Source of the DNA: Acidobacteriota bacterium
Lineage (GTDB): Bacteria > Acidobacteriota > Terriglobia > Terriglobales > Acidobacteriaceae
Reading direction: 5' to 3'
Assembly (NCBI GenBank): GCA_021792795.1
Contig: JAJYUB010000029.1
Coordinates: forward strand, 1 to 45,558
DNA: 45,558 nt
Shown here: positions 1 through 8,721 of the stretch, one piece after another
Numbering within the stretch: position 1 is the first letter of the stretch
Layout of the letters: each line of letters starts with the position of its first letter
Made by a program: the position numbers and the translations under genes
The notes under the pieces: generated by a model
Seen by the model: only the letters and a program-made list of their open reading frames with translations
Databases searched by the model: none
What the model was told of the DNA's origin: nothing

Positions 1-546
1 CGCGACTTATCCCACCCGGCCAGCCGCAGGGTATCTTCCACCGCGCTCCAGCCCCGATCCGAAGGGCCGGGCGCCGTCCAGTCCTTACGAGCGAACTGGC
101 GCCGCAGCATCTTCTTGACCCCGCTGGTCTGGCGCAGTTTGAAAAGATAAGACTGGCCGCGCTTTTCCAGATCGTCGATGAACGGCTCGTTGCCGAAACC
201 GCAGTCCCCACGCGCCAATGCGGGAAGCTGCTCCTTGTCCAAGCTATCCAACACCTCGCTCAATCCAGGACGCGCGTGGGCGGCCGAGTGCTGCTTCCCA
301 GGAGAAACGACGACATCCAGGACCATCCGCAAGCGACTCACGAAGTACGCGCGCAAGGCGTGGCTGGGGCGGCCCGGCTTGTGCTGGTTTTAACTTACCT
401 CCGCCCCGCTCTGCTGGCCGAACAAGGTCTTGACGGTGGTGTCGATGTCCAATATCCACGGCGTGTCCAGCGCGCCCTGCACGCTGGACAGAAGCTGTGG
501 CCGAAGCCATTTCCGGCTCTGCTCCGCGCTCACCAGCGAGACCGTC
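1..546 (-). pseudogene. IS4/IS1380-type transposase remnant (nonsense mutation, cut by window edge)
   Basis: Reading the minus strand gives a DDE-transposase core. ILDIDTTVKTLFGQQSGAEV is followed by an in-frame TAA (near 391-393), then NQHKPGRPSHALRAYF and an RGDCGFGNEPFI motif. The DIDTTVK aspartate and the RGDCGFGN aspartate match the first two catalytic acids of IS4-superfamily enzymes. The stop falls where relatives usually carry tyrosine (TAC to TAA). No start codon is evident, and the C-terminus lies beyond base 1. The reading meets a stop in the 560s, where an unrelated plus-strand fragment begins. A decayed insertion-sequence fragment is certain; the exact IS family is my best guess. 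Confidence 0.75.
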
Positions 547-677
547 AACGCCGAGCTGCGAAGTTATCGCGGGCTGGCGCAAATCACCGTGCGCGGCCTG
601 AAAAAGCCCGATGCGTGGCGCTGTGGCGCGCCCTGGCCTATAACGTGATGCGCTTCGCCGCTCCGCTGCTGAGTTAG
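535..677 (+). pseudogene. C-terminal fragment of a second transposase, frameshifted
   Basis: On the plus strand ETVNAELRSYRGLAQITVRG reads in one frame up to about base 612. The continuation KARCVALWRALAYNVMRF then reads in the next frame to a TAG at 675-677. One missing base in the AAAAAGCC tract (about 608-614) explains the break. The ending (RG-x-KARCVALW-x-ALAYN) is typical of the C-termini of IS1182/ISNCY-like transposases. It abuts the oppositely oriented IS4-type remnant, so two elements seem to have decayed on top of each other. The family assignment is tentative. No terminal inverted repeats were found. Confidence 0.6.
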
Positions 678-869
678 CCGGGCGAAACCGCCAGAGAAAC
701 TGGAGACCGGCAAGCAATCGGCGTAATGCGGGAGCTCGACGCACCGCCGAAAGGACCTCAAACGGAAAATCGCGCCGGCAACGAACGCATTTTTCTTACC
801 AGCCAGCCGGAATGTCGAATTTAGTCACATGCTCTCAGGACGACAATCCCTACTCTTGAATCGAAAAAC
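678..869. other. Non-coding stretch between IS remnants and alaS
   Basis: No convincing gene, RNA or strong terminator hairpin was seen in these 190 bases. It holds the 3' flank of alaS on one side and the edge of the IS debris on the other. Confidence 0.5.
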
Positions 870-3800
870 TCAGCCCAGGAGCGTTTGCACCACTTGCGGC
901 GCGCTGCGCAGGGCCGCGTCGAGCTGGCTGGCGTCTTTGCCGCCGGCCTCGGCCATGTCGGGCCGTCCGCCGCCGGAGCCGCCGACCATCTGCGCCAGTT
1001 GGTGGACAATTTTTCCCGCCTGCACTCGGCCTGTCAAATCTTTGGTGACGCCAACGATCAGCGCCACCTTGCCATCTTCTTGCACCCCCCCAAGCACGAC
1101 CACACCGGATCCGAGCTTGCCGCGCAGATTGTCCACCAACGTCCGGACTTGTCCGCGATCGAGCGCGTCGACCCGCTGCGCCAGCACTTTCACGCCGGAG
1201 ACCTCGACCGCTTCCGCCGCTGCGTTGCTCACGCGACCCGCGGCAGACTTCATCCGCGTCTCGTCCAATTCGCGCCGCAGCCGTTTTAGTTCTTCATCCT
1301 GTGCGGTCAGCTTGTTGCGCAGCGCGTCGGCGGGAGTCTGGGCCTCTGTCTTGCCTGCAACCTGCTCGGCCACCTTGGTGACAGCGAAGTCGCGACGGAA
1401 TTCCTCCAGCGCGCCGGTCCCCGTGACCGCTTCAATGCGACGCACGCCGGAGGAGACGCTATTTTCACCCAACAGCTTGACCAGGCCGATTTCGCCGGTG
1501 GCGGCAGCGTGGGTGCCTCCGCACAGTTCGGTCGAAAAGTCGCCGATCTTCACCACGCGCACCTTGTCGCCGTATTTCTCGCCGAACAAAGCCATGGCGT
1601 GATACTCGTTCACCGCGACATCGATGGGCACGTCTTCCAGCGTAACGACTTGAGCGTTGGCGAGGACGTTTTTGTTGATCAGGTCTTCAATGTCCTGCAA
1701 TTCTTCGTCGGCAACGGCGGTGAAGTGCGAAAAGTCGAAACGCAGGTGAGCCGGATCGTTCAGAGAGCCTGCCTGCTTGACATGGGTGCCGAGAGTTTCG
1801 CGCAGAGCGGCGTGCAGCAGATGGGTCGCCGTGTGGTTGCGCACTGTGGCGGATCGGAAATCCGGATCGACAACGGTATTCACCTTGTCGCCAAGCGCGA
1901 TGGTTTGCTTCGCGATGATTTTGTGCGCAAAAATCCCCTGCATCGGCTTGGTGCAGCCCAATACGTCGGCAACAATAACGTTGCCGTCTTCGGAATAGAG
2001 CCTGCCGTGGTCGCCCACCTGTCCGCCAGAGTCGGCGTAGAAACTGGTGTGGTCGAGGACAACTTCGGCGCTCTCGCCCGCTTTGACTTCCTGCGCGCCC
2101 AGGCCATCCTTCACCAGCGCCAGCACTTCGCAGCCGTTCGAGATAAGTTGGCGGTAGCCTTCGAAGATCGTCTTCGGCAACTCGCGATAGACCGGGCTGG
2201 CGGTGGCTTTCGAGCCGCCTTTCCACGATGCACGAGCACGAGCTTGTTCTTCCGCGCGCGCGCGTTCGAAACCGCGCCGATCAAATTCGAAGCCAGCATC
2301 ACGAGAAGCATCTAATAAGAAGTCTTCCGGCAAGCCGAATGTCTCGTAATACCTGAATGCGGCTCCCCCTTTGAGAACCTGTCGTGAATGACGTGGGGCA
2401 GTCTTGGCGAACTCCACGAACTGCTCCACCCGTTTCTTATCGCTCTTGCGCAACAAGTCGTCCTGCGCCGTTGGAAGTTTGTCAACAAATTCCTCCACCA
2501 ACGCCTGCGTCGCCTCCCAGGGCCTGAGTAGCGAGTCTTGGAGAAAACTGACAAACTGCGACACAAGCCCCCCATACATGCGCCCCGGAGAACTTGTGGG
2601 GAGCGAATTGACGAAATCGTTAATCAAGTTGTCATTTACCAGATCCTCTTCAGAGAGAAAAAGGGATTCTCTAAAGTAAGCGTCCAGCTTTTCGGCACCA
2701 ATGCCAATTACCCTCGCAAACTGTTCTTCCTCTGCTTTCACAACTTTTGACACGCGGTCGGCGGTTTCGTTCAGCTCTGGATAGGCATTCTGCATGTCGT
2801 CGCGGACAGAGTAGACCATCTGGTACATGAACGGTTTTTCCTGGCCGAGCAATCGTCCGTGGCGAATGCCGCGACGGAGAATTTTGCGCAGCACGTAGCC
2901 GCGACCTTCATTAGCAGGCAATACACCATCGGAGATAAGAAATGTCGCGGCGCGTGCGTGGTCAGCAATAATGCGTAAGGAAGCCGAGGATTGCGGGTGC
3001 CCCACGTCCGGATTTTCAGACGTGGGTTTTGATCCTACCAACTCCGCTGCACGTTGGATCAATGGCACAAATAAATCCGTATCAAAGTTCGACAGCTTGC
3101 CTTGCAGCACAGCGGCCAAGCGTTCCAGGCCCGCGCCGGTATCGACGCATGGCTTGGGCAGCGCGTTGAGTTGATAGATATTAAATCGCTGCGCCTTTTC
3201 TCCTTTTGACGACCTCGAACAGCCCCTAACTGCGCATAAAAACTCCGACCTTTCATTCCGCTCTATATGCTCAGGGCAAGCATAATAATGATCCACAATT
3301 ACGCGGTCGAACTGCATAAAGACCAGGTTCCAGATTTCGACGTAGCGGGCGTCATCTTCGCCGAAGGGCAAATCCTTGTCGGGAGTCTCGGATGCGGCCT
3401 GACCCATGTCGTAGAAAATTTCGCTGCATGGGCCGCAGGGGCCGGTTTCGCCCATCTGCCAGAAGTTGTCCTTCATGCCCATCTCGAAGATGCGTTCTTT
3501 CGGCACGCCGACATCGAGCCAGAATTGATAGGCTTCATCATCGCGGGCAACGCCACTTTCGCCCTTGAAGATGGTGACGTACAGTTTGTCTTTTGGCAGG
3601 CCGAACCACTCTGGCGAGGTGACCAGTTCCCAGGCGTAGGCGATGGCGTCCTTCTTGAAGTAGTCGCCAAAGCTGAAGTTGCCGAGCATCTCAAAAAACG
3701 TATGGTGGCGGCGGGTGAAGCCGACATTTTCCAGATCGTTATGCTTGCCGCCGGCGCGGACGCATTTTTGCGCGGTGACGGCGCGAACGTAAGGCCGCTT

Positions 3801-3986
3801 CTCCAGGCCGAGGAAAACGTCCTTGAACTGGTTCATGCCCGCGTTGGTAAACAGCAGGGTGGGGTCGTTGTGCGGCACCAGGGACGAGGAGTGGACGCGG
3901 GTGTGCCCTTTGCCTTCAAAAAACTGGAGGAACATCTCGCGGATGGCAGCGCCGGACTTGAATTTGGGCGAACTTTGCATACCCAT
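870..3986 (-). CDS. alaS: Alanine--tRNA ligase with extra internal segments
   Basis: AlaRS charges tRNA(Ala) with alanine and hydrolyses mischarged Ser/Gly. Domains in order are: the class II catalytic core ([36 protein letters not shown]), the tRNA-recognition helical region ([15 protein letters not shown]), the editing domain with zinc ligands HTATH near residue 715 and CGGTH near 820, and the C-Ala domain ending with [15 protein letters not shown]. About 1038 residues is long for a family usually near 870-900. The excess lies in an extra segment of about 45 residues (229-273), one of about 99 residues (439-537) and a short one near 317-334 that encodes a palindromic repeat. The reading frame stays open throughout. 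ATG at 3986 or 3980, or TTG at 3998, are all possible starts; no strong ribosome site separates them. It diverges from the histidine kinase gene. Confidence 0.97.
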   Translation of the reverse strand: MGMQSSPKFKSGAAIREMFLQFFEGKGHTRVHSSSLVPHNDPTLLFTNAGMNQFKDVFLGLEKRPYVRAVTAQKCVRAGGKHNDLENVGFTRRHHTFFEMLGNFSFGDYFKKDAIAYAWELVTSPEWFGLPKDKLYVTIFKGESGVARDDEAYQFWLDVGVPKERIFEMGMKDNFWQMGETGPCGPCSEIFYDMGQAASETPDKDLPFGEDDARYVEIWNLVFMQFDRVIVDHYYACPEHIERNERSEFLCAVRGCSRSSKGEKAQRFNIYQLNALPKPCVDTGAGLERLAAVLQGKLSNFDTDLFVPLIQRAAELVGSKPTSENPDVGHPQSSASLRIIADHARAATFLISDGVLPANEGRGYVLRKILRRGIRHGRLLGQEKPFMYQMVYSVRDDMQNAYPELNETADRVSKVVKAEEEQFARVIGIGAEKLDAYFRESLFLSEEDLVNDNLINDFVNSLPTSSPGRMYGGLVSQFVSFLQDSLLRPWEATQALVEEFVDKLPTAQDDLLRKSDKKRVEQFVEFAKTAPRHSRQVLKGGAAFRYYETFGLPEDFLLDASRDAGFEFDRRGFERARAEEQARARASWKGGSKATASPVYRELPKTIFEGYRQLISNGCEVLALVKDGLGAQEVKAGESAEVVLDHTSFYADSGGQVGDHGRLYSEDGNVIVADVLGCTKPMQGIFAHKIIAKQTIALGDKVNTVVDPDFRSATVRNHTATHLLHAALRETLGTHVKQAGSLNDPAHLRFDFSHFTAVADEELQDIEDLINKNVLANAQVVTLEDVPIDVAVNEYHAMALFGEKYGDKVRVVKIGDFSTELCGGTHAAATGEIGLVKLLGENSVSSGVRRIEAVTGTGALEEFRRDFAVTKVAEQVAGKTEAQTPADALRNKLTAQDEELKRLRRELDETRMKSAAGRVSNAAAEAVEVSGVKVLAQRVDALDRGQVRTLVDNLRGKLGSGVVVLGGVQEDGKVALIVGVTKDLTGRVQAGKIVHQLAQMVGGSGGGRPDMAEAGGKDASQLDAALRSAPQVVQTLLG
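2995..3026. repeat. Palindromic repeat inside alaS
   Basis: GGGTGCCCCACGTC, a 10-base loop and GACGTGGG form an 8-bp perfect hairpin (3001-3008 with 3019-3026) behind GGGTGC. The arrangement matches the reverse complement of the intergenic elements at 9681-9713 and 11302-11334 (palindrome followed by GGGGCACCC). Here it is translated in frame as part of a loop just before the conserved [10 protein letters not shown] motif of AlaRS. Confidence 0.6.
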
Positions 3987-4108
3987 TGAGTTTAGCAATG
4001 TGGGCTGGCGCGGTCTCCCACCTTTGACGGTAAAAGCAAAAGCGCGTCAAGGATTGATGGGAATCGCCATCGAAGTCGCGCTCCCATAGAATAAAATCAA
4101 CAACCTCG

Positions 4109-6109
4109 ATGCGTCATCTTTTCCCACGTAGCATTCGATGGCAACTGATCTGGGGCACGGCATTGTTGCAATGCCTGCTGGTGGCGGCCGTGTTTGGATA
4201 CGTCTACCACCAGGAGCGAGACAGTCTTCGCCGTCGGACGGCGGAGCGACTCAGATATCAGGTACACTTGCTTGCCGGAGCAGCCTCCGCGGAACTGCGG
4301 GAACAGCATCTGGCGCATTTGCAATCCATTCTGGAAGGAATGGTGGATACTCCGTCCATCCGCGCGGTCCGCATCACAGACCTTTCCGGCTACACCCTGG
4401 CGTACAGCGATCAGACGGGAAAGGCAGGCTATCCGCCGCTGTCCGCGACCGAACGCCAGCAGTTGCGCCCACCTTCGACCGCCGCCAACATCTTCGACGA
4501 TGGGGACCATGGAATGATGGCGGCTGAGGAAATCGACGTGGATGATGTTCCCGTCGCCATGGCATGGGTGTATCCCGACACTGCGGAAGATCAAATCGAT
4601 TTGTCGAGTATTCTGCGGTCCGCCCTGATCTTCGCCCTGCTGGCGATTGCCGCCAACGCGCTGTTTTCTCTGTTGCTGGCGCGCTCCGTGACCCGTCCGC
4701 TGCGGGGGCTGCTGCGGGGCACCAAACTGCTGATTCGCGACCCGGAACGCAGCGATGTCTTTCCGTTGAAGACAGGTTCGCTGAACGAGGCTGGCGAACT
4801 GACTCGTTCTTTCAACACCATGGTGGCGGCGCTGAAGGAACAACGTGCGGGATTGAACGAGACGCTGGCCCTGCTCGACTCCATGCTGGCCAACGCGCCC
4901 ATCGGCTTTGCTTTTTTCGACCGCAAAATGCGCTATGTGCGCATGAACCAGTTTCTGGCGGAGATGGACCATCTTTCCATCGGCCATCACCTGGGCCGCA
5001 CCGTGCGGGAAGTCTTCCCCAGCGCCGTGGGCGTGGAACTGACGGCCGCCATTGAACGCGTATTCACGACTGGAGAGCCAGTGCGCGATCTGGAAATTCA
5101 TGGCGAATTGCCGGGCATGCCGGCCAGCCAGCGCATCTGGCTGACCAGTCTGTATCCAGTGCGTACCGGAGGCGACCGACCCAGAGACCAGCGCGGGAGC
5201 GCACCGCAGGGAGTTGGCGACACAGAATCAGGTCCCCAGCCGCGCTGGGTTGGGGCGGTCATGGTTGACGCGACAGAGAGGAAGCTGTCGGAAGAATTGC
5301 TGCGGAGAACGGAGAAACTGGCGGCGACGGGACAACTGGCGGCATCGATTGCGCACGAGATCAATAACCCACTGGAAGCGGTGACGAACCTCCTCTACCT
5401 GCTACACCAGCAGCCGCTCGATGAGGAATCGCGGCATTACACGGACATGGCGCAGCAGGAAATCTCCCGCGTGTCTCAGATCACGCAGCAGACCCTGCGT
5501 TTTTATCGGCAGTCTTCCAAACCTACGCTCATCAATCCCGCCGACGTGCTGGATGCTGTGCTGGAACTGCACCATGGAAGGTCGAACGCCGCCAAGATCC
5601 AGACCTTTCGACGTTACCGCGATGCGGTAGAACTGTTCGCGTTCAGCGGGGAGGTGCGCCAACTCTTCGCCAATCTGATCGGGAACGCACTGGACGCGAT
5701 GCCAAACGGCGGCCGTCTGTTTTTGTCGGTCCGCGCATCCCAGGACTGGTATCAACCGGAAGTGCAAGGGGTGCGGATCACGATCGCCGACACCGGCTCG
5801 GGGATGACGGAGGCGATTCGCCAGCGAATTTTTGAGCCCTTCTTCACCACCAAGGAAATCACGGGCACGGGACTGGGGCTTTGGATCAGCTCGGAAATCA
5901 TCGCAAAACATCAAGGCACGGTCCGCGTTCGCAGCCGGCCGGCGGCAGAGGCCGCAGGAAAATCTGAAGGCAACGGCAATGCGGATTTCGCGGCTGAATC
6001 CGAACGCTCGAATTTTTCTGGGAAGACACCCGAGAGCGGGACCGTCTTCATGCTGTTTTTTCCGTTTGATGGCGTGGCCGACCAAGTCGCAGCCGAAGTC
6101 GAGGGCTAA
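4109..6109 (+). CDS. Membrane sensor histidine kinase (HAMP-PAS-HisKA-HATPase)
   Basis: This is a 666-residue two-component sensor kinase. A first membrane segment (LIWGTALLQCLLVAAVFGYV, about 13-32) and a second (ALIFALLAIAANALFSLLLA, about 172-191) flank an external sensing region of about 135 residues. A HAMP linker (SVTRPLRGLL) and a PAS-like domain (about 255-390) follow. The PAS-like domain carries an Arg/Gly-rich loop near 350-375. The HisKA box holds the phospho-accepting His416 in SIAHEINNPLEA. The ATPase domain shows N box NLIGNALDAMPNGG, G1 ADTGSGM, FEPFFTTK and G2 GTGLGLWIS. A short low-complexity loop (about 615-645) precedes the last strand. No response regulator is adjacent, so the partner is unknown. 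It is transcribed divergently from alaS across a 122-base gap. Confidence 0.93.
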   Translation: MRHLFPRSIRWQLIWGTALLQCLLVAAVFGYVYHQERDSLRRRTAERLRYQVHLLAGAASAELREQHLAHLQSILEGMVDTPSIRAVRITDLSGYTLAYSDQTGKAGYPPLSATERQQLRPPSTAANIFDDGDHGMMAAEEIDVDDVPVAMAWVYPDTAEDQIDLSSILRSALIFALLAIAANALFSLLLARSVTRPLRGLLRGTKLLIRDPERSDVFPLKTGSLNEAGELTRSFNTMVAALKEQRAGLNETLALLDSMLANAPIGFAFFDRKMRYVRMNQFLAEMDHLSIGHHLGRTVREVFPSAVGVELTAAIERVFTTGEPVRDLEIHGELPGMPASQRIWLTSLYPVRTGGDRPRDQRGSAPQGVGDTESGPQPRWVGAVMVDATERKLSEELLRRTEKLAATGQLAASIAHEINNPLEAVTNLLYLLHQQPLDEESRHYTDMAQQEISRVSQITQQTLRFYRQSSKPTLINPADVLDAVLELHHGRSNAAKIQTFRRYRDAVELFAFSGEVRQLFANLIGNALDAMPNGGRLFLSVRASQDWYQPEVQGVRITIADTGSGMTEAIRQRIFEPFFTTKEITGTGLGLWISSEIIAKHQGTVRVRSRPAAEAAGKSEGNGNADFAAESERSNFSGKTPESGTVFMLFFPFDGVADQVAAEVEG

Positions 6110-6252
6110 ATGCATTTTCCATGGAGAACAGCCCTGAAACTGGGGTATCCTCCGCCGCATCTCCACATGGAGGCCTCGGTCTGGCGGCATCGCGATACAA
6201 AAGTCGTCGAGTGGACGCGAAGGGAGCGCCGGGTGGTGCATAATGCTTGCTA

Positions 6253-6363
6253 GAGCGGTTCCACAGTTGCTGAACCCGGCCAAGATCACCGAGTGCAGCT
6301 TTTCTTAAGGAAAAGCTGCGCGAAAGTCCAATTCCGCTGGTCACAGCTACCGTGGAACCGCTC
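6253..6363. repeat. Nested inverted repeat upstream of pgsA
   Basis: GAGCGGTTCCAC (6253-6264) and GTGGAACCGCTC (6352-6363) are perfect 12-base inverted repeats. Between them sits a 10-bp hairpin, GCAGCTTTTC / GAAAAGCTGC (6295-6304 with 6310-6319, loop TTAAG). The 111-base unit could be a small MITE-like element or a structured leader for pgsA. No clear target duplication flanks it, so its nature is unresolved. Confidence 0.6.
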
Positions 6364-6400
6364 AGGCCCCGCAGGCTGCGGCCTCAATTTAGGAAACGCC

Positions 6401-7057
6401 GTGAATCTCCCCAACTCCATCACGATGAGCCGCATCTTCTGCGTTCCGCTGCTGATTTGGCTGCTTTCGCGGACGTTTCCCTTCCACGCGTTTTACGGCG
6501 AGGCGGAGGTCCTGGGGTCCGGCCTCTTTATCCTGGCTTCCATTACCGATGGAGTGGATGGTTATCTGGCCAGAAAACGCGGACAGATCACAACCATGGG
6601 AATGCTGCTGGACCCTCTGGCGGACAAGCTGCTGGTGACGGCGGCGTTCATCGCCCTGGTGGAGATGAACCCGCGGATCGTTCCAGCCTGGATTGCGGTG
6701 CTGGTGATCGGCCGCGAGTTCCTGGTGAGCGGGCTGCGCTCCATCGCAACATCCGAAGGTTTCACCATTCAGGCGAGCGATCTGGGCAAGCTGAAGATGG
6801 TGACTCAGATTGTTGCGGTGGTGGCGGCCATCTTGGACCATCGGTGGACGGTGTGGCATTTTGGCTGGTTTATCCTGCCGGTACACGTGATTGCGATCAT
6901 CGCCGTCTACTTTATGGCGATGGTTTCCATCGTTTCCGCCACCGATTATTTTGTGGCGTTCTGGCGCAAGATTGAGCGCGCATCCGTGACCCGACGGCGG
7001 GAAACCTTCATCATGAGCAGGAAAAAAGACGTTTCCACTGTCGACCGTCTTTCCTGA
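6401..7057 (+). CDS. pgsA: CDP-diacylglycerol--glycerol-3-phosphate 3-phosphatidyltransferase
   Basis: PgsA makes phosphatidylglycerol phosphate from CDP-diacylglycerol and glycerol-3-phosphate at the inner membrane. The CDP-alcohol phosphotransferase signature D-x2-D-G-x2-A-R-x8-G-x3-D-x3-D is intact (DGVDGYLARKRGQITTMGML followed by LDPLADK). N-terminal VNLPNSITMSRIFCVPLL and several hydrophobic helices fit the family. The GTG at 6401 is preferred: AGGA lies 6 bases upstream, and the protein then begins at the conserved LPNSIT motif with 218 residues, a normal length. The hydrophilic C-terminal tail (about 25 residues) is not conserved in my memory of the family. A strong terminator follows at 7138. 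Confidence 0.92.
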   Translation: MNLPNSITMSRIFCVPLLIWLLSRTFPFHAFYGEAEVLGSGLFILASITDGVDGYLARKRGQITTMGMLLDPLADKLLVTAAFIALVEMNPRIVPAWIAVLVIGREFLVSGLRSIATSEGFTIQASDLGKLKMVTQIVAVVAAILDHRWTVWHFGWFILPVHVIAIIAVYFMAMVSIVSATDYFVAFWRKIERASVTRRRETFIMSRKKDVSTVDRLS

Positions 7058-7137
7058 TTCCATTTTTCATTCCATTGCGTCCATAGGGTGTGGGCCGCCA
7101 TTGTGGCTTTTGTCTCCTTCAACCAGCGAAGCCCATA

Positions 7138-7176
7138 AAAAAACCCTCGTCGGCTGTGGGGCCACGAGGGTTTTTT
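7138..7176. terminator. Bidirectional Rho-independent terminator
   Basis: AAAAAACCCTCGT (7138-7150) pairs perfectly with ACGAGGGTTTTTT (7164-7176), with runs of A and T on both sides. It sits between the convergent pgsA and GvpL/F-like genes and can serve both strands. Confidence 0.92.
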
Positions 7177-7200
7177 GCGCCTATGGAAGAAAGACCGCGC

Positions 7201-7947
7201 TTATGCGTGCGCAGCCGCCTGGGTTGCGATGCGATGGGTCCCGTGGATGAAGTGATACGGCGGCCACGGACCGGACAGCATGATCTGGCAATCGCGCATG
7301 GTCTGGCTGGCGCAAGAATACTTGTTTTGATAGCGAACAACACTCTCGTGCTCGATGAGGTGGGCAATGTCGAGCAGCATCTTTCCGCTGTCCGTGCGGC
7401 GGCAGGAAATGTCTTCCTCCAACGGAGAAAACATGCGATGGACCTGAATAAAAACGGCCTTGGCCTTGGTCTGTCGCTCCCGCTGCACCGCGGCCGTCTC
7501 CCGCAGCCGGGAAAGATATTCCTTGCCCACGCAAGGGGAAGACTGATATCTCGGCGAATCGGGTCCTGCGTCTTCAAACACCACTTTCAAGTGCATCTCC
7601 GCTTTGCCGCGGAGGCGTTCCACGTTGGCGGTGAACTGGCGCTGATTGCTGCGGACTGAGCGGCGCAAGGCGTCGTCGTCGGGAAATACCGTTCCAAATC
7701 GGAAGGGCAGGACGGTCGAGTGCTCGAAACAGTTGGCAATCACGCGAGCATGATCGACGGCCGATTTTTGTTCTAAATTGTCTTCTGGATTGTGTTCACT
7801 GACGATGACTGCAAAATCGCTGGCGGGGTAAAGGAAGATTTGATTTCCGAGGACGCCGACTTGGGTATCGAAGGGAACCGGCTTGCGATGATGCGCCAGT
7901 TCAGGAAATGCTTGTTTCTCTGCAATGCAATACGCATACCATGCCAT
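7201..7947 (-). CDS. GvpL/GvpF family gas-vesicle-type protein
   Basis: The 248-residue product starts MAWYAYCIAEK and carries the family hallmarks: a VLPFRFGTVFPDDDAL segment near residue 80, ERLRGKAEMHLKV near 110, and a C-terminal LSGPWPPYHF near 230. GvpF/L proteins are accessory or minor shell proteins in gas-vesicle assembly. No gvpA, gvpN or other vesicle gene is nearby, so a vesicle role is not supported here. Lone members of the family occur in bacteria that do not float, with unknown function. Eight or more basic residues in the central part and a His-rich tail (AAAHA) are visible. It is monocistronic and ends against a bidirectional terminator. Confidence 0.85.
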   Translation of the reverse strand: MAWYAYCIAEKQAFPELAHHRKPVPFDTQVGVLGNQIFLYPASDFAVIVSEHNPEDNLEQKSAVDHARVIANCFEHSTVLPFRFGTVFPDDDALRRSVRSNQRQFTANVERLRGKAEMHLKVVFEDAGPDSPRYQSSPCVGKEYLSRLRETAAVQRERQTKAKAVFIQVHRMFSPLEEDISCRRTDSGKMLLDIAHLIEHESVVRYQNKYSCASQTMRDCQIMLSGPWPPYHFIHGTHRIATQAAAHA

Positions 7948-8228
7948 GCTAAGTCACTCCATCACGCTGGAACGCGTCGACTAGAAACGTCCAGGCTGAA
8001 AGTTTATTTTTGATTGGACTACATCGAACCAGGTCTCCGAAAAAACGATCCAGTGCTGGCACGCCGAAAACAAGGCGACACCGAACCATGCATCATCCTA
8101 TTCCTAAGCGTGAAAACCGGCAACTGGCACTCTGGCGGGATAGGGGGCTGCTGGAAGGCAGGTTCCTAAGGTTCGCTCGGCTGGATCGGCGGAAGAATGA
8201 AGCGAGGGTGAGGAGGTTGAATTTTCAA
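7948..8228. other. Intergenic region without recognised gene
   Basis: This is about 280 bases upstream of the GvpL/F-like gene and downstream of tRNA-Pro. Short open frames here show no recognisable protein. Its left end should hold the promoter of the GvpL/F-like gene, but no convincing -35/-10 pair was identified. Confidence 0.4.
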
Positions 8229-8305
8229 TGGTCGGGACGGGCAGATTTGAACTGCCGACCCCTCGCACCCCAAGCGAGTGCTCTACCAGGCTGAGCCACG
8301 TCCCG
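8229..8305 (-). tRNA. tRNA-Pro (GGG)
   Basis: The minus strand folds into a full cloverleaf. The acceptor CGGGACG (8305-8299) pairs with CGTCCCG (8239-8233), followed by discriminator A and an encoded CCA. The anticodon stem CTCGC/GCGAG encloses TTGGGGT with anticodon GGG. The T arm contains GTTCAAATC. Length is 77 bases. Confidence 0.96.
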
Positions 8306-8381
8306 ACGGTCGCGCAAAAAAACGCGGGGTCTGACACAGTTTACACTGCCGTCTCGACCCCACACACGTTCAACTGAATTT

Positions 8382-8654
8382 CTATGCAGTCGGCGGAACG
8401 TATTCCTTGGGGACAGCGGAGCCCTCGCCGAAGAAGAACTGGTCCATCTGCTCCACCAGGAACTCCTGGGCCTCGCGGGTCCATGGCTGCAGGCGGTATT
8501 CATTCAGCAGCATTTTCTGCCGCTCCAGCCACTCTCCCCAGGCCTGTTTCGAGACGCTGTGATAAATCTTGTTGCCGAAATCGCTGTCAAAGGGCGGCTC
8601 GTCGAGCCCTTCCATTTGCGTCTTATACTTGGCGCATTGAACCATGTGTGCCAT
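8382..8654 (-). CDS. yggX: Fe(2+)-trafficking / oxidative damage protection protein
   Basis: This 90-residue protein belongs to the YggX family, small cytosolic proteins linked to iron handling and protection of iron-sulfur enzymes. Typical features are an N-terminal cysteine (MVQCAKYK), the EGLDEPPFDSDFGNKIY segment, AWGEWLERQKMLLNEYRL, and a C-terminal helix ending in FLVEQMDQFFFGEG. Two in-frame ATG codons (8654 and 8645) are possible; the first is listed. It is probably transcribed after the gamma-carbonic anhydrase gene, with 67 bases between them. Confidence 0.93.
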   Translation of the reverse strand: MAHMVQCAKYKTQMEGLDEPPFDSDFGNKIYHSVSKQAWGEWLERQKMLLNEYRLQPWTREAQEFLVEQMDQFFFGEGSAVPKEYVPPTA

Positions 8655-8721
8655 GCTTGTTCGCTCCAGAAAATACTTCTGTTCTTTAGTGTACGGTGTC
8701 GGGAATCAGTTTGCTTCCACT

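Noticed and set aside
1509-2315. Long plus-strand open frame across alaS
   Set aside because: It is the complement of a G+C-rich conserved gene; no domain, start site or codon pattern supports it. The same holds for similar frames opposite ppc, etfA, ybiT and others.
4097-5101. Long minus-strand frame opposite the histidine kinase
   Set aside because: Antisense shadow; all kinase motifs are on the plus strand.
7201-7947. Gas-vesicle gene cluster
   Set aside because: Only one family member is present; no gvpA, gvpN, gvpK or others.
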